Part shown: piece by piece, positions 25,096 to 32,695 of the stretch | Position numbering within the stretch: position 1 is the first letter of the stretch | How the letters are laid out: the number at the start of each line of letters is the position of its first letter | Source of the DNA: Candidatus Binatus sp. | GTDB lineage: Bacteria > Desulfobacterota > Binatia > Binatales > Binataceae | NCBI RefSeq assembly: GCF_030646925.1 | Contig: NZ_JAUSKL010000011.1 | Coordinates: forward strand, 1 to 40,593 | DNA length: 40,593 nt | Reading direction: 5' to 3' | Translations under genes and position numbers: made by a program | The notes under the pieces: model-generated | Told to the model about the DNA's origin: nothing | Databases searched by the model: none | What the model saw: the letters and a program-made list of their open reading frames with translations, nothing else

Positions 25096-25902
25096 TCAAG
25101 TCCGCACTGTTCCGGCCTTCAAAATTTGAACGAATGAATCAGGGTCAAGGCTCGCTGCACCGACCATCAGCCCATCGATGTCTGGTTGCGACAGGTACGC
25201 CGCCGCGTTGGTGGGAGTGACGCTGCCGCCGTAAACGATCCTGACTCTCCGCGCGGCGTTACGGCCACAGAGATCGCCGAGGCCGCTCCTGATCGAACCG
25301 TGAACCAACTCGGCTGCCTGCGGCTGGGCGGTTCGCCCTGTTCCTACCGCCCATACCGGTTCGTAAGCCACCACCACCTGCGCGAGTCGGCTTCCGTCGA
25401 TTTCATCGAGTCCGCGCTGAAGCTGTCCTAGCACAACCTCGAGCACGCGTCCGGCGTCGCGTTCGTCTGCATGTTCCCCCACACAGAGCACTGGCGTCAG
25501 CCCGTCGCGCAGAGCGGCCTTGAGTTTGCGGTTTATCAGCCCGTCGTCCTCATGGAACAGATCGCGGCGCTCGGAATGGCCAATCAGCACATACGAGGCC
25601 CCGACTTCCTTGAGCATCGATGCCGATACCTCACCCGTGAACGGACCCTTGTCTTCGCAATACATATTCGCTCCGGCAATCGCGATGCGCGAGCCGGCCA
25701 GCTCCTGCGCGAGCGTGGGCATGGCGAGCATCGGGGGTGCGATGACCACTTCGCAGGCCTGCAAAATAACGGCATCGATCCTGTCGCGAAGGGCTGCAGC
25801 AAGCACCCGTGCTTCGCGCACAGTCACATTCATCTTCCAATTGGCGAGGAAGAACCGCCGCCGCACCTCGGTTCCGATCGTCGCGGTCCTATTCCTCGCC
25901 AA
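25096..25902 (-). CDS. tpiA: triosephosphate isomerase
   Basis: A 268-aa enzyme interconverting dihydroxyacetone phosphate and glyceraldehyde-3-phosphate. All catalytic parts are visible: NWKMN (Asn/Lys), GHSERR (His), YEPVWAVGTG (the catalytic Glu plus hinge of loop 6), IVYGGSV and GLMVGAASLDPDSF. The start is uncertain: TTG 25902 has GGAG at good spacing but lies inside the upstream remnant; GTG 25866 (VRRRFFLANWKMN) gives a more typical length. It is preceded on the same strand by a fragment that looks like the end of pgk, the usual upstream partner of tpiA. Confidence 0.96.
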   Translation of the reverse strand: MARNRTATIGTEVRRRFFLANWKMNVTVREARVLAAALRDRIDAVILQACEVVIAPPMLAMPTLAQELAGSRIAIAGANMYCEDKGPFTGEVSASMLKEVGASYVLIGHSERRDLFHEDDGLINRKLKAALRDGLTPVLCVGEHADERDAGRVLEVVLGQLQRGLDEIDGSRLAQVVVAYEPVWAVGTGRTAQPQAAELVHGSIRSGLGDLCGRNAARRVRIVYGGSVTPTNAAAYLSQPDIDGLMVGAASLDPDSFVQILKAGTVRT

Positions 25903-26071
25903 GAGCCAACACTCCAGCTAGCGCGCGTCCTTCAAGAAATTCGAGCGTCGCTCCGCCCCCTTTCGGGATCATATTTCGAAGCACACCGATTTTGGCGCCG
26001 CCCATGATAAGAATGCATGGTCGCATGGTGTACGTCCACCGATGCGCACCCCGAGGCGCATCGAATATGCC
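25889..26071 (-). pseudogene. phosphoglycerate kinase remnant (internally deleted pgk)
   Basis: The last 45 codons read MRPCILIMGGAKIGVLRNMI then PKGGGATLEFLEGRALAGV. The first part matches the PGK block around ILGGAKVSDKIGVIENL (the SDK is missing) and the second matches the PGK C-terminus STGGGATLEFLEGKxLPGV. In a full PGK these blocks are about 180 residues apart. The segment just upstream (FDAPRGAHRW) faintly recalls PGK's NDAFGTAHRAH. So most of the gene is gone, but the frame is still open and ends inside the tpiA start, keeping the classical pgk-tpiA order. It could be a fossil or an assembly deletion. Any protein would lack the ATP and 3-phosphoglycerate sites. Confidence 0.65.
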
Positions 26072-26176
26072 AGTCGCATGGGGGGAGCGGCGCCAAATGA
26101 ATGTATGCGGCATCGCTAATGGTTGGTCGAAAGCTGGCACGCAACGTGAACCTATTCACGAGGACAGGGAGGATTT

Positions 26177-26890
26177 GTGAGGTTGCCTGCCACACTCTTG
26201 CCCGACACGATCACCTCGATCGGACTGCTCGCTGGATGCCTCTCGTTTGTCTCGGCTGTATCGGGCCAGCTAACTCGCGCCGCGGTGATGATCGGCGTTT
26301 CGATCGCATGCGACATAGCCGACGGATTCGTTGCGCGTTCCGCCCACAGCGCGAGCCAGTTTGGCGTTGAATATGACAGCTTGTCTGATGTTGTGGCGTT
26401 TGGCGCGGCTCCGGCAATCCTCGCCTACGCGTGGGCGTTGGCGCCCCTGCAGCTCTGGGCCTCATTAGTAGTCGGCGCATTCGTGATATGCGCTGCCCTT
26501 CGCCTCGCGCGCTTCAACATCCAGACCGAGACTCCTGGTGGAAGGAAGCACTTCGTTGGCCTTCCGGTCCCCGGCGCCGCGGCGATGATCGCCGGCGGCT
26601 TCTTAGGCGGCAGCTATTTTCGATTTGATTCGCCGCGCGCGCTGTCCGCGGCAATAACCGCGCTGATGCTGACACTCGCGGCCCTGATGGTATCGCGCGT
26701 GCCTTATCCGAGTATCAAGGAAATCGATCCCGCGTCTCTGAAATCGCGATCCGCGATCGCGTTGACGGTGATCGCGATCGGGTTATTTGTCGCCCTCCCG
26801 CAATTGACTGCCCTTTTGGCCGCTACCGGATATCTGCTATCAGGCCCTCTATGGCTCGCGTTTGGAAAGGACATCAAGCGCGCGCGGTAA
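26177..26890 (+). CDS. pssA: CDP-diacylglycerol-serine O-phosphatidyltransferase
   Basis: A 237-aa membrane enzyme making phosphatidylserine from CDP-diacylglycerol and serine, the precursor of phosphatidylethanolamine. The CDP-alcohol phosphotransferase motif DGxxARxxxxxxxxGxxxDxxxD is complete: DGFVARSAHSASQFGVEYDS then LSD. Several membrane helices follow (GLLAGCLSFVSAVSG, LQLWASLVVGAFVICAAL, AMIAGGFLGGS, IALTVIAIGLFVALP). The motif RLARFN after helix 3 is typical of PssA. The start is GTG 26177, with GGGAGG upstream. There is no decarboxylase (psd) beside it. It faces the pgk remnant/tpiA divergently and is followed by pncB. Confidence 0.93.
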   Translation: MRLPATLLPDTITSIGLLAGCLSFVSAVSGQLTRAAVMIGVSIACDIADGFVARSAHSASQFGVEYDSLSDVVAFGAAPAILAYAWALAPLQLWASLVVGAFVICAALRLARFNIQTETPGGRKHFVGLPVPGAAAMIAGGFLGGSYFRFDSPRALSAAITALMLTLAALMVSRVPYPSIKEIDPASLKSRSAIALTVIAIGLFVALPQLTALLAATGYLLSGPLWLAFGKDIKRAR

Positions 26891-26929
26891 TTCGGGCGCA
26901 GCAAGACGTGACTCGAATGGCTACGGCTC

Positions 26930-26946
26930 TGTATCCAATCGCACCA
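26930..26946. promoter_or_regulatory. candidate enhancer dyad upstream of pncB
   Basis: TGTATCCAATCGCACCA differs at only one base from the 31079 site, 4.1 kb away. It lies 61 bases before the pncB start. I could not find a -24/-12 element between it and the gene, so it may act as a repressor or act on another promoter. Confidence 0.45.
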
Positions 26947-27007
26947 GTATCTGGATCACAATATCGAGGGTAACATCTGGAACAGCCTCCTCTGATCGAG
27001 AACCGTC

Positions 27008-28411
27008 ATGCCAATCGACCTGAGATTCGATCCAAACGAGATTCCTCTGCTCACCGATCTTTACGAGCTTACGATGGCTGCAAGCTACTTCGCGCTTGGA
27101 TTCAATCGACCGGCATGTTTCGGCATCAGCGTCCGCCGCCTGCCTGCACGCCGCGGCTTCCTTGTGGCAGCCGGCTTGGAACGGCTGCTGGAAGCGCTTG
27201 AACAGTTTCGATTCGAACCCGCCATACTCGACTACCTGGCGTCACTGAAGCTGTTCAAATCAGACTTTCTTGATTTCCTCGGCAACCTGCGATTTATGGG
27301 CGAGGTCCATGCCATGGCCGAAGGCACGGTTTTTTTTGCCGGGGAACCAATCATCGAAGTGCGCGCTCCGTTAATCGAGGCACAACTGATCGAGACGCTG
27401 GTCATCAACCAGATCGGAATGGCCTCACTTATCGCGAGCAAGGCGGCGCGTAGCGTGATCGCGGCGCGCGGCAAGCGGCTCGTTGATTTCGGACTCAGAC
27501 GCAGCCAAGGCGAGGCCGCAGGCCTGATAGCGGCGCGTTCGAGTTACCTCGCGGGCTTCGATGGCACCTCCAATGTCCTTGCCGGCCGGCGTTACGGTAT
27601 CCCGCTCTATGGCACCATGGCTCACAGCTACATCATGGCGCACGACCGGGAGCGCGACGCCTTCGAGCACTTCGTCCAGGATTTCCCAAAGCTCAGCACG
27701 CTTCTGGTCGACACCTACGACACCGTCCGCGGCGTCCGGAATGCCGTCATTGTCGCGGAGCAGATGCGTCGGCAGGGCTTTGAGCTGGAGGGGGTACGGC
27801 TCGACAGCGGCGATCTCGCCGACTTAAGCCTCAAGGCGCGGGCCATCCTCGATGGTAACGGTCTCAAGAATACTTCGATCTTCGCGAGCGGGAATCTTAA
27901 CGAATACAAGATTCACGATTTGATCACGAGAAACGCTCCGATCGATGCTTTCGGCGTCGGCACCGAGATGGTCGTTAGTGGCGACGCTCCATCGCTCGAC
28001 CTCGCCTACAAGCTGAACGAATATGACGGCATTCCTCGAATCAAGACTTCCGAAGGAAAGCTTACCCTGCCCGGGAAAAAGCAGGTGTTCCGTGCAATCG
28101 ACGCGGACGGCCGCTTTTATGCCGACCTGATAGGTCTGGCCGGCGAGACCGCGTCGCTCGTCGCGCCCCAATTCAATCCAATTCCTTCCGAAGTCGCGAA
28201 ACTCCTGTCGCTGCAATTCAGCGGTGGCCGGAGGCTCATGCCGCGTCCCACGCTCGCCGAGTCGCGCGAGCGTTTTCTCAGCACGCTCGAGCGGCTCGAT
28301 CCGCGTTACAAGGAACTCGAGCAGCCGGGGACGTATCCGGCACGGTATACGTCCGCCCTCAGCGCGATGCAGAATGAACTGAAGCAACGCGCCGAGAAGT
28401 ATCAAGAATAA
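27008..28411 (+). CDS. pncB: nicotinate phosphoribosyltransferase
   Basis: A 467-aa enzyme that joins nicotinate and PRPP (with ATP) to nicotinate mononucleotide, the first salvage step to NAD. Recognisable blocks: PLLTDLYELTMAASYFALGF, shortened to LLTDLYELTMA, near the N-terminus; EGTVFFAGEPIIEVRAP; VDFGLRRSQG; GTMAHSYIMAH with the catalytic His; DTYDTVRG; VRLDSGDLADLS; and IDAFGVGTEMVVS, the phosphate-binding part. Length is near the bacterial norm. ATG 27008 lacks a good ribosome site. Together with prs just downstream, it makes its own co-substrate PRPP available, which is a sensible NAD-salvage pairing. Confidence 0.95.
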   Translation: MPIDLRFDPNEIPLLTDLYELTMAASYFALGFNRPACFGISVRRLPARRGFLVAAGLERLLEALEQFRFEPAILDYLASLKLFKSDFLDFLGNLRFMGEVHAMAEGTVFFAGEPIIEVRAPLIEAQLIETLVINQIGMASLIASKAARSVIAARGKRLVDFGLRRSQGEAAGLIAARSSYLAGFDGTSNVLAGRRYGIPLYGTMAHSYIMAHDRERDAFEHFVQDFPKLSTLLVDTYDTVRGVRNAVIVAEQMRRQGFELEGVRLDSGDLADLSLKARAILDGNGLKNTSIFASGNLNEYKIHDLITRNAPIDAFGVGTEMVVSGDAPSLDLAYKLNEYDGIPRIKTSEGKLTLPGKKQVFRAIDADGRFYADLIGLAGETASLVAPQFNPIPSEVAKLLSLQFSGGRRLMPRPTLAESRERFLSTLERLDPRYKELEQPGTYPARYTSALSAMQNELKQRAEKYQE

Positions 28412-28439
28412 AGAGTGGAGTCCCTGGCGCTGTGCGCAG

Positions 28440-28455
28440 TGGCACATCTCGTGCT
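28440..28455 (+). promoter_or_regulatory. sigma54 promoter for prs
   Basis: TGGCACATCTCGTGCT has GG-N10-GC spacing and two mismatches. It sits in the 83-base pncB-prs gap with a leader of about 29 bases. No dyad was found within 150 bp upstream. Confidence 0.62.
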
Positions 28456-28494
28456 GACAGATGAACAACCGCCAAGGACTGCGAATGAACTGAT

Positions 28495-29433
28495 ATGAAT
28501 CTCGTTATCGTAGCCGGCTCCGGAAACCCGTCGCTTGCCGACTCTATTGCCGAAAGGCTCGGCACCCGGGTCGCCCGTTCTTCTCTGAACCGATTTCCCG
28601 ACACCGAGCTACACGCAGCGCTGGACGAAAGCGTGCGAGGCTGCGATGTTTACGTGGTTCAGCCGACCGGTCCTCCGGTAGATCTTCACTTGATGGAATT
28701 GCTCTTCCTCGCTGACGCCTGCCGGCGGGCAGGTGCAGCCCGCCTTTCCGCCATCGTTCCATACTTCGGATATGCGCGCCAGGATCGCCGGGCAAAGGGG
28801 CGGGAAGCGGTTGGCGGGCGGCTGATTGCGGATATGTTGTCAGGGGCCGGCTTCGAGCGAATTGTCGCCCTCGATCTTCATACCGTTTCACTCGAGGGCT
28901 TCTTCAGCATGCCACTGGAGCACCTGAGTGCGGTATCGCTCTTTGCAAATGCGATCGAGGAATTGGTCACTGACAAGAGCGTAATCGTCGCGCCAGACCT
29001 GGGGGCGGTCAAGCTCGCCGAAAGCTATGGGGAACTGCTAGGCCGGCCGATCGCGATTGCCCACAAGACCCGCCTGAGCGGCGAAGAAGTAAGAGTGCGT
29101 GGCATCGTTGGCGAGGTCGCCGGACGCGCGCCGATTATCGTGGACGACATGATCTCGACCGGCGGCACCATCGAGGCAGCCGCGGCCGCTATGATTGCCG
29201 CCGGGTGCCTGCCCGAGATCACGGTGGTTGCCAGCCATGCATTGCTGGTTGGCTCCGCGATCCGCCGGCTTTCAGCTTTGCCGCTGAAACGAATCGTGGT
29301 GACTGACAGTCTGCCAACTCCAGAGCACGGTTCGCTTCCGCTGCAGGTAGTGAGCGTTGCCCCCATGCTCGCCGAGACATTGAGTCGCCTGAACATTGGC
29401 GAGTCGATGACCGAACTGCTGAGCCACCGATAA
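28495..29433 (+). CDS. prs: ribose-phosphate pyrophosphokinase
   Basis: A 312-aa enzyme making PRPP from ribose-5-phosphate and ATP. Characteristic blocks: NRFPDTELHAALDESVRG (where most enzymes have F.DGE), QPTGPPVDLHLMELLFLADACRRA, shortened to PVDLHLMEL, PYFGYARQDRR (ATP/ribose site), ALDLHTVSLEGFF (catalytic loop region) and the PRPP loop VDDMISTGGTI. The DTE for DGE change in the ATP-binding loop and the altered DLHTVSLEG suggest a divergent, perhaps specialised, isozyme rather than the housekeeping copy. ATG 28495 lacks an obvious ribosome site. It has its own sigma54 promoter, so PRPP supply to pncB may rise under stress. Confidence 0.94.
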   Translation: MNLVIVAGSGNPSLADSIAERLGTRVARSSLNRFPDTELHAALDESVRGCDVYVVQPTGPPVDLHLMELLFLADACRRAGAARLSAIVPYFGYARQDRRAKGREAVGGRLIADMLSGAGFERIVALDLHTVSLEGFFSMPLEHLSAVSLFANAIEELVTDKSVIVAPDLGAVKLAESYGELLGRPIAIAHKTRLSGEEVRVRGIVGEVAGRAPIIVDDMISTGGTIEAAAAAMIAAGCLPEITVVASHALLVGSAIRRLSALPLKRIVVTDSLPTPEHGSLPLQVVSVAPMLAETLSRLNIGESMTELLSHR

Positions 29434-29445
29434 TCCAGCGGACGA

Positions 29446-29907
29446 ATGGAAACCAGATTTTCCGATCAGCGAACTCTCATATTGGCGGACAAAGTGAGCG
29501 CAAGAAAGAACATCAAGAGGAATACGCTGACCATGCTGCCGGTGCTACTGTTCCTCACCGCATTCGGCAACGCTTTCGCGCAGCCGTCGGGCAAAGCCGA
29601 ATACATGGACGACTGCGCGCGCTGTCACGGCGTCGATGGAAAGGGAAGCGTAGCGTCGATGCGGGAGGTGCGGGGCTATATGTCGGTTGACCTTACCCGG
29701 CTCAGCAAGGCTCACGACGGCCGGTTTCCCCGCCAGGAAGTTTATGACGCGATCGCCGGCCGCGAGCGCTATCCAGCACATTTCGCCGGCAGTATGCCGA
29801 CATGGGGCCTCAAATACCAGGATCGTGATCGAGAGAGTACCGAAGGGGAAGTCAGGCGCAGGATTTCGGCGCTCGTGAGTTATATTGAATCACTTCAGGA
29901 GAAGTAG
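29446..29907 (+). CDS. c-type cytochrome, single heme
   Basis: A periplasmic mono-heme cytochrome of at most 153 aa. A hydrophobic export segment (TMLPVLLFLTAFGNAFA, cleavage before QPSG) is followed by the heme site CARCH near residue 59, in MDDCARCHGVDGKG. The likely axial Met is in FAGSMPTWG. The start is uncertain: ATG 29446 gives a long N-region, while GTG 29494 (VSARKNIKRN) gives a typical basic N-region just ahead of the signal. It follows prs by 12 bases. Role: electron transfer, partner unknown. Confidence 0.88.
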   Translation: METRFSDQRTLILADKVSARKNIKRNTLTMLPVLLFLTAFGNAFAQPSGKAEYMDDCARCHGVDGKGSVASMREVRGYMSVDLTRLSKAHDGRFPRQEVYDAIAGRERYPAHFAGSMPTWGLKYQDRDRESTEGEVRRRISALVSYIESLQEK

Positions 29908-29959
29908 TTTCACCAGCGGTCTGTGCGGGCTGCAGCATCCTTGTCCCCGCCGAAAATCC

Positions 29960-30040
29960 GCATCTGGTGCGAACAGCGGGACGACGTATGGTGGTGAAGC
30001 AGCGGGGTCGAAACCGAACCGATGATTTCGATCTCCTCGC
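29960..30040 (-). pseudogene. possible remnant of a universal stress protein gene
   Basis: In the 239-base gap after usp-cbs (minus strand) one frame reads EIEIIGSVSTPLLHHHTSSR. GSVSTxLLHH is the end of the ATP-binding motif typical of USP proteins (LLGSVSTAVLHHAPCPVLVVR family pattern, cited in part). After a frameshift RPAVRT could correspond to CPVLVVR. No start or upstream domain is left. It may be chance. Confidence 0.3.
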
Positions 30041-30146
30041 GGGCATCTATGTGAGGGAGACTCGATTCCCTTGTCATCTGCCGCGATCTTCCGTCAACGG
30101 ATTTTTGCGCATCACAGGCCGCCCAAAAGGTCACGTGGACCCAGAC

Positions 30147-30953
30147 TCAGTCCTCTGCAGTCAGCGCGTCGAGCACGTCAGTGGTGGTGATTACGCCGAT
30201 CAGCTTGCCGTCTTCGACTACCGGGAGTGCTCCGATCTTGCGCTCGCGCAATAGACGAGCCGCGTCGCGGACCGTAGTCGAGGGAGTCACGGTTATAAGC
30301 GCTTCGCTCATCGCCTTGAACGCCTCGGTGTGCTCCAGATAACCGATGTGATTGCGGATATCGCGATCGGTAACGATTCCGACCGGGACGCCGTCCTTGA
30401 GGATCGGTACGCAGCGGAATCCGCCTTCAAGCATCTTGTTGTGAACTGAGGAAAGCTTTTCCTCGGGGGCGGCCGTAACCGGATTTCGGGTGATCCAGGA
30501 GCCGACCAGGTATTTTTGCGGCGCCGTGTACCGCACCGTCAGCACCGGGCAGGTTGACTCGCGCAAGACAAGTTCCGCGACGCTGCCAAGCAGAAAGCGT
30601 GAAAAGCCTCGACGACCGTGCGTAGCCATCACGACTAGATCGGCGCGGGTCTTTCTCTCGGCGTTGAGTATAGCCCCAGCCGGCTCACCGACAGGCGTCA
30701 GTAGTTCGTACTTGATGCCGGCGAGTCGCTTACGAGCGATCTCTTCGAGCTTCCCACGCGCGGTCTCTTCCTGGCCCTTGTACAGATCGACATATCCGAC
30801 CATCCCGGCGGGCGGGACAATCATCGGCACTATGTGGATGACGAACAGTGTGCCGTCGTTTTGGCGTACAATGTTCGCCGCAGTGTCAAGCGCCTCAAGC
30901 GAGTTGTCATCGAAGTCCACCGGGCAAAGAATATTGCGAAACGGGAACGCCAT
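30147..30953 (-). CDS. universal stress protein domain fused to tandem CBS domains
   Basis: A 268-aa fusion. Residues about 1-145 form a USP fold with ILCPVDFDDNSLEAL and the ATP-binding motif MATHGRRGFSRFLLGSVAELVLRESTCPVL, identified by THGRRG and LGSVAE. Residues about 150-268 hold two CBS motifs (VGSWITRNPVTAAPEEKL with PVGIVTDRDIRNHIG; ALITVTPSTTV with KLIGVITTTDVLDAL). Both halves bind adenine nucleotides in their families, suggesting an energy sensor. ATG 30953 has GGAGG eight bases upstream; that GGAGG overlaps an in-frame TTG at 30968. A sigma54 promoter lies upstream and faces rtcB. Confidence 0.94.
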   Translation of the reverse strand: MAFPFRNILCPVDFDDNSLEALDTAANIVRQNDGTLFVIHIVPMIVPPAGMVGYVDLYKGQEETARGKLEEIARKRLAGIKYELLTPVGEPAGAILNAERKTRADLVVMATHGRRGFSRFLLGSVAELVLRESTCPVLTVRYTAPQKYLVGSWITRNPVTAAPEEKLSSVHNKMLEGGFRCVPILKDGVPVGIVTDRDIRNHIGYLEHTEAFKAMSEALITVTPSTTVRDAARLLRERKIGALPVVEDGKLIGVITTTDVLDALTAED

Positions 30954-30989
30954 AATCGTTTCCTCCAAATCTGAAAGTCAGCTTGGTCT

Positions 30990-31005
30990 AGCGAGACACA
31001 TGCCA
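30990..31005 (-). promoter_or_regulatory. sigma54 promoter for usp-cbs
   Basis: On the minus strand TGGCATGTGTCTCGCT has GG-N10-GC spacing and two mismatches. The leader would be about 26 bases to ATG 30953. Confidence 0.68.
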
Positions 31006-31078
31006 AAACGCTCAGTCGGATTTTTCAGCCCAGAACATCCCAAGGCGATGAACTTGGATGACCCTGATCTATCTATGT

Positions 31079-31095
31079 TGTATCCGATCGCACCA
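31079..31095. promoter_or_regulatory. candidate enhancer dyad shared by usp-cbs and rtcB
   Basis: TGTATCCGATCGCACCA is the most central version of the shared dyad TGNNNC-N5-GNNNCA. It lies 73 bp from the usp-cbs -24 element and 93 bp from the rtcB one. Confidence 0.6.
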
Positions 31096-31188
31096 TTTCA
31101 CGAAACGCGTGGGCCGATCGGACCCGATCGATGGCGCATCTCATCTCGAAAATCATGCACAACTCACTAAGATTGGTCTCATCCTGGG

Positions 31189-31204
31189 TGGCAGGCTGAT
31201 TGCA
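31189..31204 (+). promoter_or_regulatory. sigma54 promoter for rtcB-archease
   Basis: TGGCAGGCTGATTGCA matches TGGCACG-N4-TTGCW with a single mismatch. The leader is about 44 bases. The E. coli rtcBA operon is also sigma54-dependent (established). Confidence 0.82.
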
Positions 31205-31258
31205 CCTTGAGTCTGCGTATCCGGAGGCATGACCGGATGATTCGCCTCAGGCAGAAGT

Positions 31259-32695
31259 ATGGACCTGATCAAACTAAACGATCATCTGTGGGAGATTCCG
31301 CAAACCGGCGCAATGCGCGTACCCGGGCGAGTTTATGCCAACGCGAGGATGATCGAACAAATGCGGGACGATCCGGCCCTCACGCAGGTTGCCAACGTTG
31401 CCTGTCTGCCGGGAATCGTCGGCTACTCCCTGGCGATGCCCGACATCCATTGGGGCTACGGCTTCCCCATCGGCGGGGTGGCGGCCGTCGATGCCCATGA
31501 AGGTGTCATATCGCCAGGAGGAGTCGGTTACGATATCAATTGCGGCGTGCGCCTGGCGCGCACGAACCTGCATTTCAATTCAGTCGAACCGAAAATAGAC
31601 CGGCTTGCCGACGCGCTCTTCAACAAGATTCCGGCCGGCGTCGGCTCTTGGGGCGCGATACCGGGATTGTCGATTGGGCAACTCAAGGACGTGGTGCGTG
31701 ACGGCGCCAAGTGGGCGCTTCGCAACGGATATGCTACCGAACGCGACCTTGAACATACCGAGGAAGGCGGCAGGCTCCCGGGCGCGGACCCCGACCGCAT
31801 AAGCGAACGTGCCTACCAGCGCGGTTCGAAGCAACTCGGCACGCTCGGCTCGGGCAATCACTTTCTCGAAGTCGGCCGGGTCGATGAGATCTATGACTCG
31901 AAGCTCGCCGACGCGTTGGGTCTCGAACTCGATCAGGTCACGATTATGATCCACTCGGGCTCGCGCGGCCTAGGCCATCAAACCTGCGATGACCATCTCA
32001 AAGTTATCCTTGGTGCGATGGCCCGTTACGGAATCAGCTTGCCGGATCGCCAGCTCGCCGCCGTTCCAATCAGCTCGGCGGAAGGGCAAGCGTATCTCGC
32101 TGCCATGGCCGCAGCCGCGAACTTTGCCTGGTGCAACCGGCAGGTAATGATGCATCTCGCCGAGCAGGCGTTCCTGGAAGCGCTTTCGATCACACCGAAA
32201 GAGCTAAACTTCGAGCTGGTGTATGACGTCTGCCACAATATCGCCAAATTTGAAGAACACACTGTGGATGGCCACAAGCGACTCGTCTGCGTACATCGCA
32301 AAGGCGCCACCCGCGCATTTGGCCCCGGCCACGCCGCGTTGCCTGAGGCACTGCGTCCAGTTGGGCAGCCCGTGCTGATACCCGGAGACATGGGCCGCTA
32401 TTCGTTCGTCCTGGTGGGCCTTGAAACCGCGATGCGCGAGACTTTCGGCTCATCGTGTCACGGCGCTGGACGATTGATGAGCCGAACGAAAGCAAAGAGA
32501 GAGGTCGGCGGGCGCGACCTGCGCGCCGAATTAAAGGCGCTGGGTGTTACAGTCAGAGCCCACACCCGCGCCGGTATCGCCGAGGAGATGCCGCACGCCT
32601 ACAAGGACGTCGCCGAGGTGGTTGAGGTCATGGAAGCCGCACGCGTAACTCGACGAGTCGCGAGACTCAAGCCTTTTGCCGTCATCAAAGGCTGA
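31259..32695 (+). CDS. rtcB: RNA-splicing ligase RtcB
   Basis: A 478-aa GTP- and Mn2+-dependent ligase joining RNA 2',3'-cyclic phosphate (or 3'-phosphate) ends to 5'-OH ends, used in RNA repair. Metal ligands are visible in PGGVGYDINCGVRL (Asp/Cys), GSGNHFLEVG (His) and MIHSGSRGLGHQ (His). The guanylylated histidine is in SCHGAGRLMSR, and YDVCHNIAKFEEH is the conserved block before it. Full length (E. coli RtcB is shorter). ATG 31259 follows CAGGCAG. Its stop overlaps the archease start by one base. No RtcR-type CARF regulator lies next to it; the sigma54 promoter and dyad are upstream. Confidence 0.97.
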   Translation: MDLIKLNDHLWEIPQTGAMRVPGRVYANARMIEQMRDDPALTQVANVACLPGIVGYSLAMPDIHWGYGFPIGGVAAVDAHEGVISPGGVGYDINCGVRLARTNLHFNSVEPKIDRLADALFNKIPAGVGSWGAIPGLSIGQLKDVVRDGAKWALRNGYATERDLEHTEEGGRLPGADPDRISERAYQRGSKQLGTLGSGNHFLEVGRVDEIYDSKLADALGLELDQVTIMIHSGSRGLGHQTCDDHLKVILGAMARYGISLPDRQLAAVPISSAEGQAYLAAMAAAANFAWCNRQVMMHLAEQAFLEALSITPKELNFELVYDVCHNIAKFEEHTVDGHKRLVCVHRKGATRAFGPGHAALPEALRPVGQPVLIPGDMGRYSFVLVGLETAMRETFGSSCHGAGRLMSRTKAKREVGGRDLRAELKALGVTVRAHTRAGIAEEMPHAYKDVAEVVEVMEAARVTRRVARLKPFAVIKG

